Positions 1-8,346 of a DNA stretch of 20,705 nucleotides are shown in pieces. This DNA is from a virus: positions 1 through 20,705 of IMG/VR virus record IMGVR_UViG_3300032268_000981. One strand, written 5' to 3'. A model generated the notes under the pieces. It did not search any database, was not told the DNA's origin, and saw nothing but the letters and a program-made list of their open reading frames with translations. Within the stretch, counting starts at the first letter, position 1, and the number at the start of each line of letters is the position of its first letter. The translations under genes and the position numbers were made by a program.

Positions 1-270
1 ATCTATTCCACTAGTACCTGATGTACCATCTATTCCACTAGTACCTGAAGTACCATCTATTCCGCTAGTTCCTGAAGTACCATCTGTACCGCTAGTTCCT
101 GAAGTACCATCTGTACCGCTAGTTCCTGAAGTTCCGTCTATTCCACTAGTACCTGAAGTACCATCTGTACCGCTAGTTCCATCTGTACCTGATGTACCAT
201 CTATTCCGCTAGTTCCTGAAGTTCCGTCTGTTCCACTTGTACCGCTAGTTCCAGATGTTCCTGTATTTCC
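1..270 (-). repeat. 27-bp tandem repeat coding for Gly-X-Y triplets
   Basis: On the plus strand, unit boundaries fall at 1, 28, 55, 82, 109 and 136, each unit being 27 bp. Each unit encodes nine residues, (GTS)(GTS)(G-I/T-D) in rotation. Around 163-198 there are two shortened 18-bp units, then another 27-bp unit at 199-225. The last stretch (226-270) is less regular. Neighbouring units differ at only a few positions, which suggests recent expansion by slippage or recombination. All unit lengths are multiples of nine bases, so copy number can change without breaking the frame or the Gly-X-Y register. Confidence 0.9.
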
Positions 271-1113
271 TGTTATTACTACTGTAATGTTTCCACCACC
301 ATCATTTATAACTGATGCTCCACTGAATGTAATTCCTGAAACAGAAGTAACGGGTGTTCCACCGTCTCCAACGGATAAGGCTGAGCCAGACCCTGAAGTT
401 ATGCCCGTAATTGATACTATACTACCATCACTATTATTAAGAGATAACGTTGAAGTACCACTATTATATGTTCCTCCCGTTACCGTTCCTGTAAATCCTG
501 TAATTGATACTGTTCCACCATCGCTATCATATAAATCTAACGTTGTTGTCGCAGAAAAATATGTACCTCCTGTAATAACAGTATCGTTCATATTCGCAAC
601 TTTCCATCTCGCATTTTCTCTTGTAACACCACTAACACCTTCAATAGTCGAACCTGTCCACGCATTTAAAAACGCGGCTCCCGCTACAGTACTGTCTTCA
701 CATGTCCATCCAAATCCATCAAATCCAAGAGCTCCTGAAATTTGTGCAGCGTCCCATAATGCAGCATAACCATCAATAATATATTGATATGTGGTATCCG
801 CAGATATAACATATACCATCATACCTAAACGTCTTCTACCTGAAGATATTTCATCACTATTAAGTGTTAAAACATTTGGAAATTCATTTGGTGCATTATA
901 ATTGAATGCGATAGGTATAGTGTTCCCACTATACAAAATTTGACCCGAGCTTCCCTCAGGTATTGTATAGTTTAAATTTTGGTGCGAGTAAACTTCCATA
1001 TACCCACCTATAGAGTATACACTGAAGTTTGTACCATTACTGTTATCAAGAGAAACGCCGATTGGTCCTTCGTTGATTGTTCCTGCTATTGGATTTTGAT
1101 AGTTAAAGCTCAT
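1..1113 (-). CDS. Collagen-like tail fibre protein, 3' end missing
   Basis: The frame is open from an ATG at 1113 to the window edge, giving 371 codons with no stop, so the C-terminus lies outside. Residues 1-175 are a non-repetitive N-terminal part, including a Trp/Gly/Ala-rich stretch around residues 120-160, probably the part that attaches to the virion. Residues about 179-241 hold two copies of a roughly 32-residue beta-type repeat with the pattern TGGTY...S.G..VSITG. From residue 282 the chain is uninterrupted Gly-X-Y triplets, mostly GTS and G(T/I)D, typical of phage collagen-like fibre shafts. A receptor-binding tip probably follows outside the window. The gene starts 16 bp after the 551-aa gene, so it is probably co-transcribed. 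The upstream region is A-rich (AAAAAG) without a proper Shine-Dalgarno. Its role as a tail or side fibre is inferred from composition and position. Confidence 0.8.
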   Translation of the reverse strand, partial: MSFNYQNPIAGTINEGPIGVSLDNSNGTNFSVYSIGGYMEVYSHQNLNYTIPEGSSGQILYSGNTIPIAFNYNAPNEFPNVLTLNSDEISSGRRRLGMMVYVISADTTYQYIIDGYAALWDAAQISGALGFDGFGWTCEDSTVAGAAFLNAWTGSTIEGVSGVTRENARWKVANMNDTVITGGTYFSATTTLDLYDSDGGTVSITGFTGTVTGGTYNSGTSTLSLNNSDGSIVSITGITSGSGSALSVGDGGTPVTSVSGITFSGASVINDGGGNITVVITGNTGTSGTSGTSGTDGTSGTSGIDGTSGTDGTSGTDGTSGTSGIDGTSGTSGTDGTSGTSGTDGTSGTSGIDGTSGTSGIDGTSGTSGID

Positions 1114-1129
1114 AGTCTTTTTATTATTT

Positions 1130-2785
1130 TTATATTAAGGTGTTCCCTTTAAAGTAAACATTATTTACTGAGGCATTTATTCTAAAATCTGTACCAGAAT
1201 ATGTCGTGTAAACACGATATGTTCCTGGAGGGATTGTTCCTCCCGTATAATTGATTGTTAGATTGTAATATGCTGAATTTAAATTTCTAGCGGTTAATGC
1301 GTTTGGATTATTTGCGGTATTTGTTCCAATTTGAGTCATAATCTGACCGTTTGTCGCTCCTGTTGAAACATACCATGTATACCAAGCATTACTTGGTGTT
1401 GTACCTCCTGATACTTGCGTAGTTTGGAACAAGTACGCATTGATTGGATTTCCGTAAGCATCGTTTCCTCCTGATGTCGGAGAAATTGTACCTGTAATAA
1501 TTGCAGGTGAGTTTCCTCCCCATCCTGAGTAGTTCAAGTAAGCATTCATCTGTTGATTAAATGTTACAGCATTTGCGGTAGTTGCTCCATTATTGAAAAA
1601 TCCACGGAACGTTGAGCCTTGAGATACCATCCATCCGTTGAAGTTAACATTCTGAGCTTGGGGTTCAATTGTTAAATATGCCAAGAATGGAGCTCCTGTT
1701 GGTGACGGTGTTTGGGTCATTGTTGGAGTCATACTATTAGTTGGAGTTGCAGTATTTGTTGGTGTTTGAGTTACTGTTGGAGTTTGTGTCATTGTTGGTG
1801 TAACTGTCGCAGTAGTTGTAGCAGTTGGAGTTGCAGTTGCCGTCTCAGTCGGTGTTGCAGTTATCGAAGCTGTTGGAGTTGCGGTTGCGGTTTCTGTTGG
1901 TGTAGGTGTTGATGTTGCAGTTACAGTAGCAGTGTTAGTTGCTGTTACAGTCGGAGTTGGTGTTTGAGTATTCGTTGATGTTTGAGTAACACTTGGAGTA
2001 TTCGTTGGCGTATTAGTAGGAGTCTCACTTGGAGTGTTAGTTGGAGTTGATGTGTTAGTTGCGGTGTTGGTTGGTGTTTGAGTTGTTGTATTAGTTGGCG
2101 TATTTGTAGGAGTCTCACTTGGAGTCTGTGTTGGAGTTTCAGTATTTGTTGGTGTTACGGTTGGAGTATTAGTTGGTGTAGTTGTAGGAGTTTCTGTTGG
2201 AGTATTAGTTGGAGTTTCAGTATTAGTTGGAGTTACAGTTGCAGTATTAGTTGGTGTATTTGTAGGAGTTTCTGTTGGCGTTACCGTCGGTGTATTTGTA
2301 GGAGTTTCGCTTGGAGTACTTGTAGGAGTTTCTGTGTTAGTTGGTGTTACGGTTGTAGTATTAGTTGGTGTTACGGTTGGAGTATTAGTTGGAGTTACTG
2401 TTGGTGTCTGTGTTGCAGTCTCGGTTGGAGTAGGACTAGCTCCGTTTGAAGCTGTTTGACTTGGCGTGGCTGTTTGAGTTGGAGTGCTAGTTGTTGTTTC
2501 TGTCGGAGTCGGTGTAGATGTTGCGTTTGGCGTTCCAGTTGGAGTTTGAGTTGGTGTTGGTGTTGTACATTCTAAAACAACAACGATACCATTAAACATA
2601 TCATTTCTTGATGCCGCAGAATAGTAAATAACATCGTTTACATAAATATTAAACGGACCAAGAGCATTTGAATTAGAAGCTAATCTAACAATGTATGTAG
2701 TACACCCTGTTACCGTTAATTGTTGTTCAATTTCGGTAGAGCATCCTGGGGCGTTATTTGTGACAAGAATATTATAAGTGGACAT
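1130..2785 (-). CDS. Thr/Pro-stalk tail protein with globular C-terminal domain
   Basis: This 551-residue protein has three parts. Residues 1-73 form a small Cys-containing domain whose [11 protein letters not shown] segment (44-54) resembles the upstream 119-aa protein. Residues about 74-363 are a low-complexity stalk of [11 protein letters not shown] and TETP units. Residues about 364-551 are a Trp/Tyr/Asn/Gly-rich globular domain with no family I recognise. The shape (base, rigid extended stalk, terminal head) suits a virion spike or host-binding fibre. It lies between the SprB-repeat and collagen-like genes, which supports a host-facing role. The ATG at 2785 is preceded by TATTTATT ending 15 nt upstream and by no clear Shine-Dalgarno. 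Function is inferred from architecture only; the reading frame itself is secure. Confidence 0.8.
   Translation of the reverse strand: MSTYNILVTNNAPGCSTEIEQQLTVTGCTTYIVRLASNSNALGPFNIYVNDVIYYSAASRNDMFNGIVVVLECTTPTPTQTPTGTPNATSTPTPTETTTSTPTQTATPSQTASNGASPTPTETATQTPTVTPTNTPTVTPTNTTTVTPTNTETPTSTPSETPTNTPTVTPTETPTNTPTNTATVTPTNTETPTNTPTETPTTTPTNTPTVTPTNTETPTQTPSETPTNTPTNTTTQTPTNTATNTSTPTNTPSETPTNTPTNTPSVTQTSTNTQTPTPTVTATNTATVTATSTPTPTETATATPTASITATPTETATATPTATTTATVTPTMTQTPTVTQTPTNTATPTNSMTPTMTQTPSPTGAPFLAYLTIEPQAQNVNFNGWMVSQGSTFRGFFNNGATTANAVTFNQQMNAYLNYSGWGGNSPAIITGTISPTSGGNDAYGNPINAYLFQTTQVSGGTTPSNAWYTWYVSTGATNGQIMTQIGTNTANNPNALTARNLNSAYYNLTINYTGGTIPPGTYRVYTTYSGTDFRINASVNNVYFKGNTLI
1695..2566 (-). 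repeat. Low-complexity Thr/Pro-coding repeat region
   Basis: About 870 bp encode roughly 290 residues made almost only of Thr, Pro, Asn, Val, Glu, Ser, Gln and Ala, built from short TPT-X and TNTP-X units. The plus strand appears as degenerate GTTGGAGTT-like runs. Synonymous codons vary between units, so this is a protein-level repeat more than an exact DNA repeat. Such Thr/Pro stretches usually act as extended, protease-resistant spacers and can be O-glycosylated in some hosts; neither property can be proven from the sequence. Confidence 0.9.
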
Positions 2786-2800
2786 CCGCTGTTTTTATTA

Positions 2801-2808
2801 AATAAATA
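2801..2808 (-). promoter_or_regulatory. TATTTATT element before the 551-aa gene
   Basis: The 85-bp gap 2786-2870 contains a coding-strand TATTTATT, a 7 of 8 match to the TATTTATA element seen before other genes in this window. It ends 15 nt before the ATG at 2785, the same spacing as the copies at 9271-9278 (16 nt) and 17683-17690 (15 nt). It may be a late promoter core or an AT-rich translation signal. The rest of the gap shows only a weak AT-only inverted repeat just after the 119-aa gene. Confidence 0.4.
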
Positions 2809-2870
2809 CCGCAACTATTCTATTTCCTTACTAACAATATTAAAAATAATAAAATGAATTTGTTTTTATT

Positions 2871-3230
2871 TTAAACAGCTACCATACTACATGATGCATC
2901 ACTCGAATATATGTTGAAATCACAATTTGATTCTTGAATATCAATGTTCACAATACAAGACTCCAATTCAATTGTAATTTGGAAAGTACATCCAAATGTA
3001 CAATCTAAAATTTTAAATACAGTGCAATTATTGGAGTCAACTAATGTCAACATTATTTGAGGCGCAGTCTGAAAAATTGAAGGTATTACTGTGTTATAAT
3101 AAACTGTAGGTGGGACCGCAGTACTTATGGTACCAATCAAAGTTTGATAATTTCCATAAACATCCGATATGTAAACACTAAACGGATACGCCGTACTTCC
3201 TGATATGTCTGTTATTCTAACTTGTGTCAT
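2871..3230 (-). CDS. Small Cys-rich tail-associated protein
   Basis: A protein of 119 residues, not recognised as a known family. I chose the ATG at 3230 because it overlaps the stop of the upstream 710-aa gene as ATGA, a classic coupling arrangement. An in-frame GTG at 3239 would add three residues (122 aa). The N-terminal half has beta-strand-like segments, including PFSVYISDVYG at 16-26, similar to [11 protein letters not shown] in the 551-aa protein. The C-terminal half has six cysteines. It may be a small accessory subunit or adaptor between neighbouring fibre proteins, or a stand-alone copy of the domain that begins the 551-aa protein. Its position makes a structural role likely, but this is inference. 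Confidence 0.7.
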   Translation of the reverse strand: MTQVRITDISGSTAYPFSVYISDVYGNYQTLIGTISTAVPPTVYYNTVIPSIFQTAPQIMLTLVDSNNCTVFKILDCTFGCTFQITIELESCIVNIDIQESNCDFNIYSSDASCSMVAV

Positions 3231-5359
3231 GATAAGCACATTATGTCATAAACTATGATTAAGTCAATTACAATTTCTTGTCCTTGTAAGGATGTATTGT
3301 TTTTGCTTGTTTCAATAGTAATTTGATTATTTAATTGGTTAATAGTCACCTTACCTATACCAGGAATACTCAACAATAAACTTTTTATAGTATTATACCA
3401 TAAATTATCACTTGGAGCTTGGACTAAAGATGTTGAAGTGAAGAATGGTTGGCTAACCACTATTCCCGCAGGATTTACCGATACTTTGGCTGTATATGTC
3501 GCGTTAACTAAACTACAACTTGTATTACCTGTGGTTAAATCATAAAATCCTTCGTTCAACATTTGTAACATACCAAATTTAGTTGGTGAAGAAACGTTGA
3601 ATATTTCCGCACCCATAACATATGATTGATATGAAGCATAATTTTTATAACAATTAATACTTGTTGTTCTTGTTAAAGAACATCCATTATCATCAACTAC
3701 GGTTAAACTATATGTTCCCGCGGTTAATCCTGTAACTTGAATTTGTTGTGGTTCATTAGGAACATTATCCGACCAATTAAAATTAAATGGTGGTTCACCT
3801 GATGATATAAATGCGGTTATCTGTCCATTACTACCACTACCACAAGAAGTACTATATAATGAGAAATCTAAACGTTGGCTAAACGGAATAAAAACAGTTT
3901 GATTTTGAACACACCCATCAGAATCGGTAACACTAACATTATGGGCTCCTGCTGATAAATTATTGAACGTTACCGCACTTAAGTTAGTATCAAGTACGTT
4001 ATATAACCCATCAACTGAATAATCTAAAGGCATTGTACCTCCTGTTGTCGAATATATGGTTATTGTCCCATTATTTTGATTACAACTTGTTTCAGTAACA
4101 TTTGTTGAAATTGTAAATTTGTTTTCTGTTATAATGGTAACTTCTTGCATGTAAGAACATCCTGTTGAATCTGAAACTGCAACAGTATAAGTTCCTGTTG
4201 ATAAACCATCAAAAACATTAGTTGTTTGAGAAGTGTTTATATTAAGTTGTGTACCATCTGGTGAAATTAACGTATAAGTATATGGAGTGGCTCCTCCAAC
4301 TACTGATATTTGAATCAATCCATTGGTACTTGAACAAGTTGAATTTTGATTAGTTACCAATACTGAAGTTATCCCACCAGGAGTTTGTAATGTAGTTCCT
4401 GCAAATAATTGACAATATGCTGCGTCTGTAACTTGAAAGCTATAATCACCTGCAGTCAATCCTGATAAACTGTAAGTTCTTGAATACGATATTAATACGT
4501 TACCTGTTGATGCCGAATAATAAAAAGGCTCAGTTCCTCCTGTAATAGTTAAATTAATAACACCATTATTTTGAAAACAACTTGGTGATGTTGAAGTTAT
4601 AATACCTAGTCCAATTTGATTAACATTTGTTACTGACCCTTCTGCTGATTTTGTACATCCATATGCGTCTGTTACAGAAACAGAATAACTACCTGAGGTT
4701 AATCCTGTAATTGTACTCCCTGTTTGACCATTACTCCAAAGATATGAGAATGGTGCTTGTCCTGTTTGTCCTGTTACAATTATCTTACCTATTGGAGTTC
4801 CTCCACAACTTGAATTTGGCACAACATATAATCCAAAACTAAACTCCGTTGAAGTATCAATAATAAAGCTTTGTGTTTCACCCGTACACCCCCCTAAATC
4901 TTGAGCCACTAAATAATAAGAACCATAGTCAATTCCTCCAAAAATAATTTCTGATGTATTAGTTACTCCTGATTGAATCAAGGAGTTACTCATATTATAC
5001 AGATAGAAATTTGTTGAAGAATATTGAGATGTTGACGTTCCTGTTACAGAACCATTGATAAAATTACATGTAGTATCTTGCACACCTAAAATTGAAGCAC
5101 AAACTCCACTTGATACGGGTATGTTTATGTAAAACTCTTGGTTTGTTGGTATTGTAGAATCGTTAACTCTGATTACATATGTATTTGCCGACAATCCATA
5201 TCTAGATGAATATAGTACTGCGGTGTCTTGTCCTAAATTAGGGTCTGTCCATTGAACGGTATATGGTGCGGTACCTCCTGTTGGTACAATAGTAATAGCA
5301 CCACCATTATTCGATTGGCAATCACCCGTAATCTGTAATATATAATTAAAAGCTGCCAT
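3227..5359 (-). CDS. SprB-repeat (Ig-like) tail adhesin
   Basis: A 710-residue protein made mainly of tandem SprB-type Ig-like units. Seven unit starts are seen near cysteines 14, 98, 185, 261, 342, 426 and 506, each with a Cys-x(4-6)-(N/I)G-x-I/V pattern. Most units end in G-x-Y-x(3-5)-V-x-D-x-x-GC, for example SVTDAYGC near 228-235 and TVVDDNGC near 553-560. SprB repeats are known from the large gliding adhesin of Flavobacterium and other Bacteroidota surface proteins. Residues about 571-710 form a separate non-repeat domain that resembles the end of the 995-aa protein encoded just upstream. No signal peptide is visible, as expected for a virion protein. The start overlaps the preceding stop as TAATG. 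Likely role: a fibre or decoration contacting host surface sugars or proteins; receptor unknown. Confidence 0.85.
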   Translation of the reverse strand: MAAFNYILQITGDCQSNNGGAITIVPTGGTAPYTVQWTDPNLGQDTAVLYSSRYGLSANTYVIRVNDSTIPTNQEFYINIPVSSGVCASILGVQDTTCNFINGSVTGTSTSQYSSTNFYLYNMSNSLIQSGVTNTSEIIFGGIDYGSYYLVAQDLGGCTGETQSFIIDTSTEFSFGLYVVPNSSCGGTPIGKIIVTGQTGQAPFSYLWSNGQTGSTITGLTSGSYSVSVTDAYGCTKSAEGSVTNVNQIGLGIITSTSPSCFQNNGVINLTITGGTEPFYYSASTGNVLISYSRTYSLSGLTAGDYSFQVTDAAYCQLFAGTTLQTPGGITSVLVTNQNSTCSSTNGLIQISVVGGATPYTYTLISPDGTQLNINTSQTTNVFDGLSTGTYTVAVSDSTGCSYMQEVTIITENKFTISTNVTETSCNQNNGTITIYSTTGGTMPLDYSVDGLYNVLDTNLSAVTFNNLSAGAHNVSVTDSDGCVQNQTVFIPFSQRLDFSLYSTSCGSGSNGQITAFISSGEPPFNFNWSDNVPNEPQQIQVTGLTAGTYSLTVVDDNGCSLTRTTSINCYKNYASYQSYVMGAEIFNVSSPTKFGMLQMLNEGFYDLTTGNTSCSLVNATYTAKVSVNPAGIVVSQPFFTSTSLVQAPSDNLWYNTIKSLLLSIPGIGKVTINQLNNQITIETSKNNTSLQGQEIVIDLIIVYDIMCLS
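3650..5326 (-). repeat. Seven tandem SprB-like coding units
   Basis: These are protein-level repeats of about 75-87 residues within the 710-aa gene (residues about 12-570). Each unit has a cysteine near its start, a Gly-Gly-Thr-x-Pro-(Y/F) turn (for example GGTAPYTVQW at residue 28 and GGATPYTYTL at 355), and a closing Asp-x-x-Gly-Cys in most copies. The second unit (about 98-170) is the most divergent. DNA identity between units is low, so these are old duplications, unlike the fresh collagen-like repeat at 1-270. Confidence 0.8.
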
Positions 5360-8346
5360 TAAATGGTATTACAATTTATACTAATGTTTATTCCTGAATT
5401 TAAAGATAAAATCTCTCCAACATTTCTTTCAGTACAAGTAAGACTTGTTACTGTTAAAATATTACCATTTAGGTAATAAGTGTATCCATATTTATATAAT
5501 TCAGGTAGATATTGAATTAAAGCATTTCTCCAATCTCTGTTTGATGGCACGTCTGTTAATCCATATCCAGTGTAAAATGGTTCTTCTATAATATTATCAC
5601 CTCCAATTGTTAAATTAACAAACCAATTAGATTGTACTGAATTTTGTACACATTCAGTTAAAGTTACCCCACTTGATGATAACATATTATTTAATCTGTT
5701 AGACAAAATACTATCAAAATTACTTACATTAGTATCACCATTTAACCAAGGGTATATATTAAAATCTGTATACTCCGTCGTACATGTATAATCAAATATA
5801 TTTGAAATAATAAAACAAGGGTCGACAGGTACTGGTATAAACTGGCATCCTCTTTGTCTTCTATAAACAAATTTTTGTTTATGTAAAACTGAGTTTTCCA
5901 TTCTAACACCTGTATTCCAAATAGTTGTGGCAGGAATCATTTGTTCGGCCAATTTCATCCAATAAGGTCCAATACCGTTTACGTAATCAATTAATTTTTG
6001 ATACGTATACTTGTTGTTTGGTAATCCCACAGTTGCTTCAGATTCAATATATTTCCACCAAATAGATTGTAATGTTGGATATCCTCCTGTCTTACCATCT
6101 GTAATGTATTGTCTATTTCTAACATTAATCATGTTCTGCCAAAATGTTTGAGAGAACTCGAAGAATGTTTTTTTCTTTGGTTCGGGATTAACTCTTGTCC
6201 AATCTACTCCACCAGGTACAGGATAACCAACAGTTAATCCTGATTCGGGAATCGGATAGTCATATCTTCTTGACTCGTCCCATACATCGTATACAAGACC
6301 TTGTCCAGGGTTTAAAAATAAATCAACATTCTTAACATTTAGAACTAATTTTTCATTATCAACATAATAGTAAGCGTTATAATCCGCGTTTGTTGAAACC
6401 CTAATTTTGTTATCTTCTTCTAACCATGATTTATTATTATCAACTACTTGAGTTAATTTAAAACCTTCTGTCATATATGGAAAATCTCTAAATCTATTCA
6501 AGTATGGTTGACCATAAGAGAATGGAGTTAATTGAGTTTGAATATTGTAGTTTTGGCCTGTGTATACACTTCCTGTAATTTGTACTTGGTCTGGACTTCT
6601 GTGTTGTGGAGTTACTTCGTACCATCCCGCTCCTAATTGGAAGAAATAATCCTCAGTATTAAGAGGTGCTTGAGGATAACCTAAATCATCTATTGGATAA
6701 TCTTCTAACCTAATATTAACATCACTGTAAGTTGCAACAGATGTGAAAGCGCTATACACACTTCCTTTAATTTTATATGTTTGTCCTGGCAAATAAGATG
6801 GAGTATCTTGTACGTATGTACCTCCCGATATTGATGCCCATTGTGTGTAGAATTGGTCTAAGTTAATTTTTTGGTCAGCGAGATAAATGTGTTCATTAAA
6901 TTCAATTAATGATTCGGGTGCTCCAATCAATCTCATCATAAATTCAACAGACCTTCTTGTTCCTTTAGATTTAAAAAGGTATGCCGCATTTAAAATTAAG
7001 TTTCTATAAAACGCATAATTTAATTCTGTTGGTGTAAGGGCTCTTGCATAACCAGGATAAGTTGGTGTATTGGTATTTCCAAAAACAGAACTTAAAAAAT
7101 CTTCATTTGTTATTGGTGAAAAATTTGAAGAGTACCCTAACGTTCTTGCGAGGTTAACTAACAACTCAGATGGAATATCATTTTCAGGGTTATAATTAAC
7201 CGAATTCATATAAGCCAAAGCGTCAATGAATTGTTTTACTTGGTCAAAACTTCTACCATATATTTGGAATATTTTCTCGACCTTTTGTCCTCTTGTGTCA
7301 AATTCTTTTAACGAATCAGTAACCAAAAATCTTGATATTAAATTTGTTTTAAATGAATCTAAATTCTGTCCAATTTCCTCTAACTTACTCAAATAATCAT
7401 CAAACAAAAACGACCTAATATCTAAATTCCAATTACCGTCTAACGGCCAAGTAACTTGTTGATAGTCAGTATAAAATTGCCCGTCTTCATTTTGTTGAGG
7501 TACTTGGAATATTGCAGTATATGGTGGTCTTATTAAACGATTTAATAAAAACTTCTCGACCTCATCAAAATTCTCCGCAAAGATTTTATCTGTAATAAAA
7601 TCATTTGGTTTTATTTGGTATTGTTCGTTCGTTGTAGAGGCTGTAGTACCAAATGGTGCTCCTGATACATAAAATTGAATATACCCCGAATTTAACGTCT
7701 CTGATGGGGTAAACGACACAACATTATATATGTTATCATTAATACTTACACAATAATCTAAATAAGTGTTATATAAGTTTCTGTATGGTGACTGCGTAAT
7801 CTCACTAGCTAATAAATTAGTTGATGCACTTATTGAGTAATCAATACCAAAAGGGTTATTAATTCTATTAACATCAACTTGAAAATAAGTTTCATCTGTT
7901 GTTTCATCATATTGAATATCAATCGCGGTAGGTCCTGTTGTAAAATCAAGGTTAGTATACATGATATCCAAAGAAGCTGGAAACTGATGAAGAATATGAG
8001 TAACCGAAACTTGGAATCTTTTACTTAAAGAACCATACATTGAAAAGTTAAGAACTTGAGATACATCATAGTTTGGATAAACTCTAAATTGAGTTGCCAT
8101 TATTCTACGACTTTCGGTTAAATCTTCAATATCTAACGAATCTAAACTAATTGGTTCAGAGAATGCTCCAACGTTAAAAGTTCTATTAACCTTTTCTACT
8201 ACTGACGTTGTAAACTCAAAATTACCTTGCGTAAGTCCTCCACCCTCAACTGTTTGTAATCCTACAATGTTGTCGGAAAAAGTTGCGGCGCCACTACCAG
8301 GTCTTGGAGGGTAAAAGTATTTCGTAGTCTTTTGCGTTATCGCCAT
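5359..8346 (-). CDS. Baseplate wedge protein with tail protein I/gp7-like core
   Basis: A 995-residue protein, close in length to T4 gp7 (about 1030). Residues about 340-490 carry a recognisable tail-protein-I pattern: LVNLARTLGY at 396-405, then YRNLILNAAYLFKSKGTRR at 447-465 and MMRLIGAPESLIEF at 470-483. Known I-type proteins have a similar LA..LGY...R..I..A..L...KGT...l...l...G arrangement. The flanking 1-340 and 490-825 regions are not recognised. Residues about 825-995 form a Cys-containing C-terminal domain that resembles the end of the next gene's product. In contractile tails, gp7/I proteins join gp6/J and gp25 in the wedge that triggers sheath contraction; both partners are encoded upstream here. 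The start overlaps the previous stop as TAATG. The gp7/I assignment rests on motif recognition, not a database search. Confidence 0.7.
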   Translation of the reverse strand: MAITQKTTKYFYPPRPGSGAATFSDNIVGLQTVEGGGLTQGNFEFTTSVVEKVNRTFNVGAFSEPISLDSLDIEDLTESRRIMATQFRVYPNYDVSQVLNFSMYGSLSKRFQVSVTHILHQFPASLDIMYTNLDFTTGPTAIDIQYDETTDETYFQVDVNRINNPFGIDYSISASTNLLASEITQSPYRNLYNTYLDYCVSINDNIYNVVSFTPSETLNSGYIQFYVSGAPFGTTASTTNEQYQIKPNDFITDKIFAENFDEVEKFLLNRLIRPPYTAIFQVPQQNEDGQFYTDYQQVTWPLDGNWNLDIRSFLFDDYLSKLEEIGQNLDSFKTNLISRFLVTDSLKEFDTRGQKVEKIFQIYGRSFDQVKQFIDALAYMNSVNYNPENDIPSELLVNLARTLGYSSNFSPITNEDFLSSVFGNTNTPTYPGYARALTPTELNYAFYRNLILNAAYLFKSKGTRRSVEFMMRLIGAPESLIEFNEHIYLADQKINLDQFYTQWASISGGTYVQDTPSYLPGQTYKIKGSVYSAFTSVATYSDVNIRLEDYPIDDLGYPQAPLNTEDYFFQLGAGWYEVTPQHRSPDQVQITGSVYTGQNYNIQTQLTPFSYGQPYLNRFRDFPYMTEGFKLTQVVDNNKSWLEEDNKIRVSTNADYNAYYYVDNEKLVLNVKNVDLFLNPGQGLVYDVWDESRRYDYPIPESGLTVGYPVPGGVDWTRVNPEPKKKTFFEFSQTFWQNMINVRNRQYITDGKTGGYPTLQSIWWKYIESEATVGLPNNKYTYQKLIDYVNGIGPYWMKLAEQMIPATTIWNTGVRMENSVLHKQKFVYRRQRGCQFIPVPVDPCFIISNIFDYTCTTEYTDFNIYPWLNGDTNVSNFDSILSNRLNNMLSSSGVTLTECVQNSVQSNWFVNLTIGGDNIIEEPFYTGYGLTDVPSNRDWRNALIQYLPELYKYGYTYYLNGNILTVTSLTCTERNVGEILSLNSGINISINCNTI

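Noticed and set aside
1-270. CRISPR array
   Set aside because: Repeats are contiguous with no unique spacers and stay in frame as Gly-X-Y triplets within a long coding region.
287-769. Plus-strand open frame of 160 codons
   Set aside because: It is the complement of the collagen-like fibre gene, which is open on the minus strand from 1113 to the edge. The plus frame has a Pro/Val composition expected from reading the fibre codons backwards.
1712-2449. Plus-strand Cys/Trp/Ser-rich open frames (1712-1912 and 2078-2449)
   Set aside because: They are mirror readings of the Thr/Pro stalk repeat; the CWS-type composition follows directly from the repeated Thr/Pro codons.
2840-2870. Terminator after the 119-aa gene
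   Set aside because: An AATAAAA...TTTTATT inverted repeat is present, but it is only 7 AT pairs with a 9-base loop and is too weak to call.
1-5359. Diversity-generating retroelement acting on the fibre genes
   Set aside because: No reverse transcriptase, template repeat or variable-repeat pair can be seen in the window.
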